Source: Lepidodermella squamata
Taxonomy: Eukaryota; Gastrotricha
Length of the DNA stretch: 64,000 bases
Direction: 5' to 3'
NCBI GenBank assembly: GCA_047495785.1
Contig: JBLDXI010000015.1
Span: 744,001-808,000, forward strand
Shown: positions 35,241-45,900 of the stretch, piece by piece
Layout: each line of letters starts with the position of its first letter
Position numbering within the stretch: the first letter of the stretch is position 1
Notes under the pieces: generated by a model
What the model was told of the DNA's origin: nothing
The model's input: only the letters and a program-made list of their open reading frames with translations
Database searches by the model: none
Position numbers and translations under genes: made by a program

Positions 35241-37329
35241 CTAGAGGCACTGGTACAGTGTTTTGTTAGTGGCCGGGTCGAAACCATTAGGTTTCCAGGG
35301 CGCTGTGAACAGATCAAAATACTCAGCACCGTATGTAACCGTGGCTAGAAAGATAACCCCAATACCAATCAGCTTTACAACAAAACCAGCCTTAATCATG
35401 TCTATAATGCGAACGCGCCCAGTGCCGAAAATTAACGCGTTAGGAGGCGCAGCGACCGGAAACATGAAGGCAAAGGACGTAGCTGTCGCAGTTGGGAACA
35501 TGTACAAAACAGGATTGGCATTGCGTAGATCAGCCTACAGGAAAACTCGTTGGTGATAATCGCGAAAATGTATTGAAAAATTACCAGTCTGCTAAGAATA
35601 GGCATCATCAAAGTCACGCAAGCGTGATTTGACATGAACTCTGTTGAGAAAATGAATATTATACATTTTCGCAATAAATAATTCAAATTATACCTGTTAG
35701 AAATACCATAAAAATAATTATCACAAGAACAGATAGGGTGTCATCCAAAGGCTCGACCATATCGTTAAGAACAATGGCCAGCAATTTAGCAAGACCTGAT
35801 TTTTCAGCCCCATAAGCAGCGGCTAACCCCCCGCCGATAAGGAGCAGAAGTCCAAATGGGAAATTGCGCTCAGCCTCTGACCAGGAGATTGCAGTCCTCG
35901 GAGGCACGAGCTTCTTGGTCTCGGGGTCTCGATGTGGCATTGTAACCGGAAAGAAAAACAGGCAAAACGCAGCGAATAGGGTTGAGGTCGATTCTTTAAC
36001 ATAGCCTTTAGAAGAACTCATCTAGTTATTATTATTCCTTATTTATCTTCAGAAAACTTACCTGGTGCCATCAACTCCCAGCCTATCAATGGCTTCGTCT
36101 CAAGTTGCCTCGTTATTAAAAGGGTTACCATTACTAGACAATGGCCCAATACAACGCCTTGTTCGAAGTCAAAAGGTGGCAACTGGTCGTAGATACGCTG
36201 TAGATTCGTCTCAACACGAGCTCTATGGGCGTCGAGAGCAGTTTTCTTTAGGCCGAAAGCATATTTCAGCCCACAGAAGTAAATCTGGAGCCAGAACCAT
36301 GTGATCACAATGAAAACTAAGCTCATTGGGATTGCGAATACCATCCAACTAGGAATGAGATTGCTAAAGTGAAAATGTCGAAGGAATTTTTTAAGCTAAC
36401 CTTAAAAAGTTGAGAGGAGAAATGCATCCTTTCGCTTCGAAGGCATTGTCGAGTTGTTGTTTCATGATCAAATTTGGCCCACTTCCAATTACAGTGCCAG
36501 TGCCGCCGACTGAAGCACTGTAAGCTACAGCAAGAAGTAGCATACTCTCGAAATTTATGTCATCTGGTTTTTCAACGGGTGTCGTTTCTTTTTCAGCCGA
36601 TTCGAGATCCGGAGAAGTTGGCGTCATTTCAACCATTTCAAGACTTTCGCCATCGTCGAATTTATTTTTGGTTTTGAGAGCAGAGTCTAATGCCTCCTGC
36701 AGCTCCCCAGAAACAGCGACAACAATTGGAATGAACAGGATCGTAGTCAGTGTGTTCGAGCACCAAACGGAAAGGAACCAAACTGTGCCCATCACTCCTG
36801 CTAATAAGAATCTTGGCTTCGCCCCGACCATTGTTAGAACTTTTAGAGCAAATCTTTTGTGGAGGCCGACATTCTCGAAGGCTCCTATCACCAAGATGCT
36901 ACCAACAAACGTGATGTTGGACTCGGCCATGTACTCTGGAGCTAATTCGCTTGCAGGGACTATTGACATCATCGGATAAAGAATCATTGGAATGACTGCC
37001 GTAACCTGGAAAAGGACACAAATTTGAAACTGGGTCAACTGCGGTGAAAACTTACTGGAAGAGGTAATGCTTCTGTAGTCCATAGGATCATCATAATGAT
37101 AATGACATAAGCGCATCGCATTGCTTGCTAGAAAAGAAGACCTTATTTGGGTAGCAGAAGTCTATAACAAACTAACGCTCATCTCTGGATCGTACTCGAA
37201 GCAGAAACATAACGGCAATAGGAGTAGTGGCATGCCAATTATTAGAAACAAGTTGCGCCATGCTAGGACATAGCCGCATTGGTTGGCGTTGTTCCTCGGG
37301 GCGCTTTCGACCCCTTCATTCAATGTCAT
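35241..37329 (-). CDS. SLC13 family Na+/carboxylate or sulfate cotransporter
   Basis: Seven exons: 37329-37177, 37127-37056, 37005-36401, 36363-36062, 36021-35694, 35640-35585, 35534-35241, about 603 residues. Family landmarks are WTTEALPLP (exon 2), AFENVGLHKRFALKVL, SVGGTGTVIGSGPNL (first substrate/sodium loop, exon 3), TEFMSNHACVTLMMPIL (second SNT-type motif, exons 5-6) and a C-terminal PTATATSFAFMFPVAAPPNA. It should import di/tricarboxylates or sulfate across the plasma membrane with sodium; the substrate cannot be fixed from sequence. One oddity: exon 4 ends in phase 1 (CCA G|GTAAG), but the exon 5 acceptor (CTAG|ATGAGT) continues cleanly only in phase 0, so the junction is one base out. 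This could be a real lesion, an odd splice site or a sequencing error. A decayed partial copy lies at 32.3-32.6 kb. Confidence 0.85.
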
Positions 37330-38093
37330 GAAAATTTGACCGAAATTGAGTTAACCTCGCGCCTAGCTTCTTCAGTTACGTCTTTACTTTGCAAGACAAG
37401 CACCAGGCTAATTGATGGGTAAATTACGGCTTGACTGATTGCCAGCTTTTGTGATAAGATAAGGATGACGACTACAACATCACGGATTTCCGCCCCGCTC
37501 GTGCTTTTTTGCTGATTACTTGCCTATTATTGAGTTTATCTGGGTTAAGCTCATACTTTTCGTTAGAGATAATCGTATTCGTTTAAGAAATCGCCCTAAA
37601 CCCCGGTGATGAATGATTTCGGTAATTTTTCGAGGTTTTTCCGACCTGTTTTTTCACCGAATTTGTCATTCTCGTTAAGAATTATCAGTTTAGCATTTCT
37701 TGAAGTTCGAGGCCAAGCGATGGGACACAGCCGCACTATAAATGTGGTCTTTCCTTTTACACTATACCCACACTGTACACTGAGTTCGTTGTCAAAAAAA
37801 TAAATCTGCTAGCAAAATTGCCGTCATTACACTGTCTATCAAACCATGAACATAAATACGTGCTGTTTTTCGGACTGATAAGCGGGACGCATGTCTCGAA
37901 TCAATATAAGACGTGAATGACCAATCCTGTGTTCGCAAGCAAAGCGCAGCTCGAGTCGTTAGGGCCGCATTTATTGCTGCAGAGAGATGTTTGGCGTAAT
38001 TCATCAGTCTACTCCATTGGAATATGTACTCTTTTTCGGTTTGGCACGTTCAAAATTTAAATAGCGACTTTACACAACTAATATGTTTCAGCA
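37330..38093. promoter_or_regulatory. Divergent intergenic region SLC13 / HSD17B12-like
   Basis: The region separates two divergent starts. No exon is seen. TTTCAG ends just 2 nt before the plus-strand ATG at 38094, which looks like a cis 5' UTR or spliced-leader acceptor. Confidence 0.45.
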
Positions 38094-39029
38094 ATGAATA
38101 TAAGCGCTGAAGATTTCTACTGCGTCGCAGCGGCTTACTTCGGCTACAAATTGCTACAACTTTTTGCAAGATTGTTCTACCATGTCAAAGGCTACCTATT
38201 ACCGCCGTCCTCTCGTCTAAAATGCATGGGCGAGTGGGCGATTGTGACTGGAGCAACTGATGGTATTGGCAAGGCTTATGCTGAAGAACTAGCTCACATT
38301 GGATTGAACGTTCTACTCATCAGCAGGTCTGAGGAGAAGTTGATCAAAGTAACAACGGATATCACTTCTAAATTCGGCGTTAAGACGAAATACATCTCAG
38401 CAGATTTCTCGCGGCAATCCATCTATAAAGATATCGCTGAGCAGTTGCATGGTCTTGACATAGGAATATTGGTTAACAACGTGGGAATGGGAACGGAACA
38501 TCCTGAATTCTACCAGTTACTACCGCCAGATTTCATTATGAAAATGATGAATACCAATATGATGTCAATGGCTTTGATGAGTCGAATGGTATTGCCATTG
38601 ATGGGCAATAAACGGAAGGGGGTCATCATTAATATTTCATCGGCAGCAACATGCGTCCCACCGCCTCTACAGAACATCTATGCAGCTACTAAATCTTTCG
38701 TGAATACCCTTACTGAGGCGCTGATTTACGAATGTAGGCATAAAGGAGTCATCATTCAAAATGTTGTCCCGTTCCTGGTGACGACCAAACTCTCAAAGAT
38801 GGACAAGACGTCCTTTTTCATACCATCGCCAAGCCAGTTTGCGAGATCGGCGCTGAGGACCGTGGGCTACCTCAGTACGACTCATGGAGTGATTTCTCAT
38901 GAGTTGCAGGGGTTTGCCATTGGGCTGTTCCCGCGTTTTCTAGTCGGCCGCGTTTCTGAGTTGATTATGATGCGCATTCGGACGGAGAGGAGGAAACAAT
39001 ATCCGAATGCACACGCTGTCATCATTTGA
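38094..39029 (+). CDS. HSD17B12-like very-long-chain 3-oxoacyl-CoA reductase (SDR)
   Basis: An intronless 311-residue short-chain dehydrogenase. An N-terminal hydrophobic segment (about 7-35) would anchor it in the ER membrane. The Rossmann motif is TGATDGIGKAYAEEL, the NNAG-equivalent is NNVGM, and the catalytic Ser sits in NISSAAT with the Tyr/Lys pair in YAATKSF. This layout is that of metazoan HSD17B12 (let-767 in C. elegans), the second step of fatty-acid elongation, which also reduces some steroids. Length matches the family. The C-terminus lacks an obvious KKxx retrieval signal. AATAAA at 39093-39098. The ATG is 2 nt after TTTCAG, suggesting a spliced 5' UTR. Confidence 0.88.
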   Translation: MNISAEDFYCVAAAYFGYKLLQLFARLFYHVKGYLLPPSSRLKCMGEWAIVTGATDGIGKAYAEELAHIGLNVLLISRSEEKLIKVTTDITSKFGVKTKYISADFSRQSIYKDIAEQLHGLDIGILVNNVGMGTEHPEFYQLLPPDFIMKMMNTNMMSMALMSRMVLPLMGNKRKGVIINISSAATCVPPPLQNIYAATKSFVNTLTEALIYECRHKGVIIQNVVPFLVTTKLSKMDKTSFFIPSPSQFARSALRTVGYLSTTHGVISHELQGFAIGLFPRFLVGRVSELIMMRIRTERRKQYPNAHAVII

Positions 39030-39895
39030 TTTCTAATCGGCTAAATTAAAGTTCGAATGTCATCATCTCATTTGAAACAACATGTGACTCCGAATAAAGG
39101 TGCCATTTACGCCTGTTCACCTTATCGCAGGTGTTTCCTGGCAATATGGACATCACCGCCGTGTTCCGCAATACTACTGAAATTTCCTGAATTTTGAAAA
39201 CAGACGGTGTGAGACTCAAATCAAAACAATTGTTCTTCGTTTCCCATAAATATTTCGAAAATATCGGCGCCTCCACTCAATGTTCATTATTCAGTAAAAT
39301 TCATAATATATCATCTTGACCTTCACGATTTTCATGAGGAACACAACAATGTACTTGACTGTTTCGATGATCATCTGAAGAACGGTTCGAAGAAGGTTAT
39401 CGAAAGTTCGAGCAGCGAAATTTTGACATTCCATGAAATGTACTAAACTAGGGTTCGTCGGCGCTTATTTGCATGTGCGAGGCTAATTTATGGGCTGTGT
39501 GCGCGCATGCATGCGCGGTTTCATACACGCGGGCGAACTGACTTCCGTACTCACATTTTCGGCCTCATTTCAAGACAATCTGTGTGAGTTTTGAGTTTCG
39601 CCAGGTCTTAGGGACGTCAGAGCTCCTTCGACGACAGCAAGAAGCAGCATAGCCCAATTAAACATTAGTGAGAATTTTCTTCACGGGAGTGATACAAGCC
39701 TGCAAGCTGTAATAAACGATAAACGGTAAACATTTTGGTATAAATCTCCAACGTGTTTAGGGAAGATCTATGTTGTCTTATAATTTCAAGTGGGTCGGAG
39801 CAGCTTATCGGATCGAATTCCACCTCGCTTTAACCTCGTATCAGCCGTAGTATAATGGAAAATATGCATTTTATTAATAATTTTGAAAACTTCGA
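39030..39895. other. Intergenic region with a 16-bp palindrome
   Basis: No exon is supported. A perfect palindrome CGCGCATGCATGCGCG occurs at 39502-39517. The rest is AT-rich upstream DNA of the receptor gene. Confidence 0.5.
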
Positions 39896-42259
39896 ATGAA
39901 TTTTGTTCTCTTCATCCTGGCTTTGCGAAGCCAAATGATCATTGTCACTGGCTTGAAAGACAAAACTCTTACCATTCTCAACCTAATACCATTCACAGGG
40001 CTCGATCCTCAAAAAGGCGAATCTTGCCAATTATCAAGCCAACTCGTCCTCGACCTGGTCAACAATCGAACAGACATTTTGCGAGACTATCGCCTTGAAA
40101 TGGATTACGAAGACGAGTCTGTCGGGCGTCAAGCTTTCAAACAGGTCTTGAAATTCCTTGACAGGCAAGACATCGAAAACAGAGCTCCGATCATGGTAGG
40201 AACGCAATATTCCAGTGGCTGCCGTCCAATAGGACGAACCTTGGGTTACTTAAATGGAGTACTAATCAGCACGTCATGTACAGCCCCCTTCCTAACCGAA
40301 CACTGGAAGTATCCTAATCTGTACCTAAGCGTAACAACAATGAAAACTACTGCGTTCACACAGCTTAAATTCATCCGAGAAGTCGGAAAATGGAATCGAT
40401 TTGGTATTATAACCTTTGCTGAAAATCCTAATGATTACGGGACAGGCCTTTTCATTCAAGACCACGCTATTGCCAATGGGTTCTTAATTTCATGGTTTGG
40501 CATGTTATCTGGCGATGTTGACCAAGGTACTGTGATATCCCTAATGTCTAGCGACACGAGGGTTCTTGTAATCAGCATAAGTTCAGACAAATTGACAATC
40601 CAAATCTTCTGTGAATCGTACCACAAAGGATTCCGCGGTAGTCGCTACGTTTTCATCGCTGACAACTACCAGCTGATCGACCCTTACATTCTACCGGATG
40701 AAATATACCCTGGTTGCACTCGAGATATTGTTATCGAACAAATGAAACAAACATTCTGGACTGGAGCGTCCATGTTTCCTTTCGATGAGGATCGGCCTAA
40801 AAAGTCACACCTGGGTATGACGTGGCCTGAGTTTGAGGTTATCATGGATAAGATGGCCAATGGCAGCCCTCCGGCTGATTCAATGATGCGTTACCTATGC
40901 CACGATTCAGCTCTGAAAACTGTCATAGCTTTGGACGATACCGAAAGAAGACTGAAAGCTATGAATCTAACCTTGTCAGACTACAGGAGTTACCCGGAAA
41001 CTGTCATGAAAATTGCAAATTTCTCAGTTTTGAATGTGAAAGTTGCTGGTTTGAGAGCTGGAAACATGTCCTACAGTCCTAGTGGCCAGGTCGTGGGGGG
41101 TGTAGAAGTCGTAAACTATTGGACGCCGAATGGAGTCCGTCTAGTTGCAACAGTGCACGTGAAAGAGCGGGTTAAAGAGGTCTTTGCCTACGACAGCTAC
41201 GAAATTCGAAATGTCGACCCGGCTTTGACCAGTGGCAAGTTATGGAAATCTCCGAAAGACCAGTTACAGTTGAAAACTCGAGTAGAAAATATTCCAAAGC
41301 CGTTCTTTTACTCGGTTATGGCTATTTCAGCAGCCATCACTTCTATCCATATTGCAGGTATCACAATTGTGATAAGGTTTGAAATAATCGATAAGGAGGT
41401 TTTGTTCCCGAAATGTAAAATCCTCGCATTTCTTGCTATGATTTTGGTTAACGTTGCTGCAATATTGTATGGCCTGTTTGACTTTGATAACATGATTGCC
41501 GAAATCCGATTATGCCTCCTTGTCATCGGACTTGCGATTGTTAACGGATTTCTAGCTTTCCGGCCCATTTTGCTCGCAGGGTCTTGGAAATTGAGACATA
41601 AATCGTTCGCCCCTGAGAGGCACAGCTCAAAGCATTCAAAAGCTGGTACAAAAAAGCCGCAGGTGGATTCGTCACATTCGTCACGTTACACTGTTTCTAA
41701 TGCAAAAAGGTCAAGCAAGAGCAGGCAAGAGCAAGATCGATACCATTATTTGAAATTGCAGCTTCTGGATAAATGTGACAATAAGACTGTAGTCGTTATT
41801 TTACTCTTTGCCTTGGCAAATTTCGGTTTTTTAGTCGGATGGCTACTGGGTGACCCAATTGCATGCTCCATGCAACAAATCGCATCTCTAGATTTTTCGC
41901 AACAACGCGATGAAATCATCGACATTTGGACGAAGGATTGCTCTTCGACAAATTGGTGGTCAGCTTGGATATTTGCGCTTCTGTTCAGCCATCTAGGCCT
42001 GCTACTAGCGGGGTCGTTTTTCGCCTATCAATTATCTCGCACAGCTGGCGAAGCTTGTCCTGAGGTTCCGTGGATGCGGGCTGCGTTGACGAATTCGGCG
42101 ATGCTTCTTTCAGCGGCTTTTCTTATCGTGATCGTCCTTCAAAAATCTCCTGACCAGCATATGACTGTGTCGGCGGCGTGCTTGCCACTAACCGCGATCA
42201 CATCTATTACATGCTTAGCGCAAACCTGGAAACACTCTAACAGGTTCGGAGGTCAATAA
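39896..42259 (+). CDS. GABA-B-like class C GPCR, intronless
   Basis: One uninterrupted exon encodes 787 residues. The first 450 or so resemble a periplasmic-binding-protein-like ligand domain (GTQYSSGCRPIGRTLGYLNG, then STSCTAPFLTEHWKYPNLYL, then the KWNRFGIITF strand). Seven hydrophobic segments follow, starting near FYSVMAISAAITSIHIAGIT and ending near VSAACLPLTAITSITCLAQ, with a basic Ser-rich loop (about 565-610) between TM3 and TM4. There is no Cys-rich linker between the ligand domain and TM1, which is the GABA-B subtype arrangement and unlike mGluRs. The signal peptide is weak (MNFVLFILALRSQMIIVTG). The ligand is unknown. AATAAA lies near 42365. The lack of introns suggests retroposition or intron loss. 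Confidence 0.8.
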   Translation: MNFVLFILALRSQMIIVTGLKDKTLTILNLIPFTGLDPQKGESCQLSSQLVLDLVNNRTDILRDYRLEMDYEDESVGRQAFKQVLKFLDRQDIENRAPIMVGTQYSSGCRPIGRTLGYLNGVLISTSCTAPFLTEHWKYPNLYLSVTTMKTTAFTQLKFIREVGKWNRFGIITFAENPNDYGTGLFIQDHAIANGFLISWFGMLSGDVDQGTVISLMSSDTRVLVISISSDKLTIQIFCESYHKGFRGSRYVFIADNYQLIDPYILPDEIYPGCTRDIVIEQMKQTFWTGASMFPFDEDRPKKSHLGMTWPEFEVIMDKMANGSPPADSMMRYLCHDSALKTVIALDDTERRLKAMNLTLSDYRSYPETVMKIANFSVLNVKVAGLRAGNMSYSPSGQVVGGVEVVNYWTPNGVRLVATVHVKERVKEVFAYDSYEIRNVDPALTSGKLWKSPKDQLQLKTRVENIPKPFFYSVMAISAAITSIHIAGITIVIRFEIIDKEVLFPKCKILAFLAMILVNVAAILYGLFDFDNMIAEIRLCLLVIGLAIVNGFLAFRPILLAGSWKLRHKSFAPERHSSKHSKAGTKKPQVDSSHSSRYTVSNAKRSSKSRQEQDRYHYLKLQLLDKCDNKTVVVILLFALANFGFLVGWLLGDPIACSMQQIASLDFSQQRDEIIDIWTKDCSSTNWWSAWIFALLFSHLGLLLAGSFFAYQLSRTAGEACPEVPWMRAALTNSAMLLSAAFLIVIVLQKSPDQHMTVSAACLPLTAITSITCLAQTWKHSNRFGGQ

Positions 42260-42964
42260 CGCAAAAACATGTATGCTCTGCTGAAGCTGATCTCAACTTA
42301 TCATTCACGTGGACCTGAGCCCTCGGTGGTTACCTGCAGTAGTAAAGCGTTGCATCGACTGAAAATAAACTCGAGGATAAAATCACTTTTCTATTATGAA
42401 TTTCAAGGGGCCAAATAGCAAGTAAACTTGCTTTCGCGTGGATTTCAGAATTTTAGAGAATATCCTTTCATTCCTCCACATCTTACGGTAGCACTTAACC
42501 CATTTCTGGATTCAGGAACAATTCTTCATTTCTTTTCATGGACGTCGGCGCCTTTCAAGTCTGAAAATTGAAAAATGTTGTATGTTGTTGTCCTCGTAGG
42601 ATATTAAAATTTAATAAGTTCAGCCGAAGTGATTCTTTGAGCGATTTATTCGTTTTTATTCGTTCTGTAATTGATACACAATATCATCATCATTTCCACC
42701 AGTATATAACAGGGCATCATATCACCAATATATTTTCCCAGATAGGTATATAAGATAATCAGATATAGGTATTTTGACGAGAAAATCAGCAGCAATAAAT
42801 TCCCCAGCTGTAACATTATCCAAAAGGAATGACCAAAAGACTGACATCGGCAAGAAAAAATACGATCACCCGAAGACACAACTGCAGCCTCGAAAAATAT
42901 ACGCAATATCGATAAAAAAATGCTGATTTTTGTAATATTATCATAATATGAATTGTAAGACGAA
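42260..42964. other. Intergenic region, receptor 3' UTR and GCN2 3' flank
   Basis: The receptor and GCN2 converge here. No exon is seen. AT-rich with no repeat of note. Confidence 0.5.
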
Positions 42965-42970
42965 TTTATT
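42965..42970 (-). terminator. GCN2 poly(A) signal adjoining the stop codon
   Basis: The complement reads TGAAATAAA, so AATAAA starts one base after the TGA. The 3' UTR would be very short. Confidence 0.7.
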
Positions 42971-45900
42971 TCACATCACAAATTGGTAGCCGTTATCCTT
43001 AATGGCATAGAGCACCATCACAGGTAGCGGGATTGCATTCTGCGAGTAAGAGGCCGAGTAAGACGAAGAGGTCGCGGTCGCCCCGCTCGATTTCGCCAAC
43101 ACGCCGCCACTTGGATTCGCCTGCTGGTAGTGCGCATTGATGCGTGTTACAATAATGTCGATGATTTCCGGAATTTTCGACGTCAAATACCGGCGGTAGC
43201 GCGCGTGGCGGTCTGTTATCGATTTGTCGACTTCACCGCCGATTTGAAACGCAGTCTGAGCCCACGCTGTTACGATGTTGCCGATAGATGAGATCGGCTG
43301 CTGTGCGAGGAGGGCGTTGAGGTGTTGAACTTGAAACGCGAGCCAGGACGAGACTGTGCCCAGGGCTGGCGAGTCGACTTCCAGCAGAATTATGTCAACG
43401 TGAGCGGATGGGTTGAAGGTTTTCAGCTTCGGCGACAACGTAGCCACCATCTAAAAAAGCATACAAATATTGAATTTACATTAGCCCTTCGACGTATAAA
43501 ATTAAAAACATTTTCATTGTAGGTATTTTTACTAGCAGCTGGTTTGCCATGGTGGTCTCAACACAATGCTGTCAAATTGCCGGCCTCTTACGATTTCGTG
43601 ACAGAGGGTCTCCTGTTGCAACAAATAGCGTTCATCCTGGACGACCGCCGGGCGAGATAGGATACACTCGATCAACGGTTTAAAATGTCTTACAATTCTT
43701 GGGAAACTTCGATTTGACTTTAACACCGAATTCCCAGGGCGCGATAAAACAAACGTCAAAGGCAAGATGCGAGAGTTTCGCAAAAAGTGATAACAGTGAT
43801 ACGTTACTTCAATTGTTGCAAACGGGAATAAGCTGGTCTGAGAAAAATATTCGACATCTGAGAAATCAAAAACCCAGCGTCCAATGTATAGGCGGTTTGT
43901 AGGTGTTGAAAAGCACAAGAATGGTTACAGGCGGTTATTGTGCATACTATGCAGGGCAAGTTTTTGTGATTCCTTATTGTTGCGAAGGCACGTTATGTGG
44001 AGCTGCAATAAGGCTAGCAAGCAGCCAAATGATGAAGAAATTACTGAACTAATTGCGTGGACCCAAGCGAAATTTCAAAACAAAGCAAAGCGAAGCTCCG
44101 ACTGAAAGGTCACTTCGTTGTGACGGTTTTAGGCGATTTTCTTTAAGAAGCGAGTTGCTAACGAGCCAATATATGAGAAATATTCGTGTCTCTTCAATTC
44201 GAAACATGCATACAATTGAAGCAACAACCAAAGGGCGCCATTTTTAGCAATATGCCCTACAGGTTGGTGATTATCCCTTTTGCTTACATCTGTCATACAT
44301 TATTCGCCAATTTCAAGGTCGTTTTAGCCGAAATTCACGCGATCGCAAGTGAGAAGATGGAGCCGGGCAAGGCGCAGGCTATCTATGGTCCCAAGTACCA
44401 AGATAACCCGATGACCCGTGTCATGGCTGAACTTGAACAAGACGGGACGTGAGGCTTTCATGTTGGATTATGCGGATTTTAACTTGCAGCATAGTTTTCG
44501 AGCTCAGAGCGCTGTCTTTCGGGCCTTACGCGAAATTGGCCTCGCTGTGCTGTCACTCACCCCGACTGGGTTAAGTAAGGCATGCAGTTGGTGCATGGAG
44601 GCGCTGCTCAACCAGTACCTATGTGAAGTACCCGCATCGTGACCACGAGGTGAGCGTTGTACATGCATGATACTTTTCCGATTAAGAGAATTTACTAAAA
44701 AATCTTTGAAGCGATTACGACCTGATTCTCCTTCTTTCAGAGAGCCTACGAAATTCAACCGAGCCAGTCCAGGCCACACTCTAGAACGACTCATTATCGA
44801 GCCCTGACATTGACCTCAATCGTGCGAACCCGAGAAACCATCTCGCGGAAGCGGACCAGCCCGCGGTAGAGCAGTCGCAAAACGTCCCAGGCCAGGTTGT
44901 CGACCCGATTCCGGCGCACGAAATCAAACCGCCTCGTGCTTTAAACCGAGCCGACGATCCCATCAAAGATCCGGTTTTCCAGCGAACTCTCGCCGAAATG
45001 AATGGATTTGTGAATGGCAAGCGTTACACAGTGGTCAATGGCGAGGTGCAGAAGATCGTCCCTAACTGTCTATAAAGCTACGCGGAAGCGATTAGCGGTG
45101 CCTTAATGTAATAAAATATCGTTCGGTGACTCGAATAATTAAAACAGTCGCGAAATAGCTCAAATCGATAAATGCTCATTCAAAGCAGTAAAGACGAGAT
45201 CGGCTTCCAATATTGAAATAAAACAGGATTACTGCTCGAACAATCAGAAGGAACACTCAAGGTGCTTCAGTCGGACAATGGGTTTCATCTCAAAGCCTTG
45301 CCTCGAAATATTGCCCATGTCGGAGTCTACGAGACTTCTACTACACCTCGAAACATTTCATTTTTACGCTAATAGGAATAGATTTATTACCGAAAATGTG
45401 TTATTTCAAGGCATCGAACGCTATGCAGCTTTTCTCTATTCTGGCCCTAATGTCATTTTTTGAAGCTCCATCTGAAGTAATTATGCTACCTAAATACGTG
45501 AAGCTACTAACTTCTTCTCATTGTTCTCTGTAAATTATAAATCGCTCAACAATTTTATCTAATTACCATGAATTTGGTTTTTGGCACGAGGGCTCAATAA
45601 GACAAATAGAAAGCTAGTTCGGCTTGACCTGGATGGCAATTTTTTTAATTAATTTTAATTCGTAATTTACACTCGTAATTTCAAATAAAAATGCGATCAA
45701 AATGTTACCTGAGCTTCAACTCGCCGTTTCTCCTTGACCGGTACGCGTTCTTCGCTAAGCCATAGCACATCAGTGTAAGCCGACAGCCCGCCAGACAGCG
45801 AATTCGACAACTGCTGCTGCTGAGACGCCGCCGATTGCTGGCCCATCTGCTGAAGCGAACCCGTCGCAGAGCCCACAGTAACAATCGGCGTCAACTTCTC

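Noticed and set aside
36402-37116. Minus frame starting MRLCHYHYDD before the SLC13 core
   Set aside because: The leading residues are intron and an out-of-frame reading of exon 2. The correct exon 2 frame gives WTTEALPLP.
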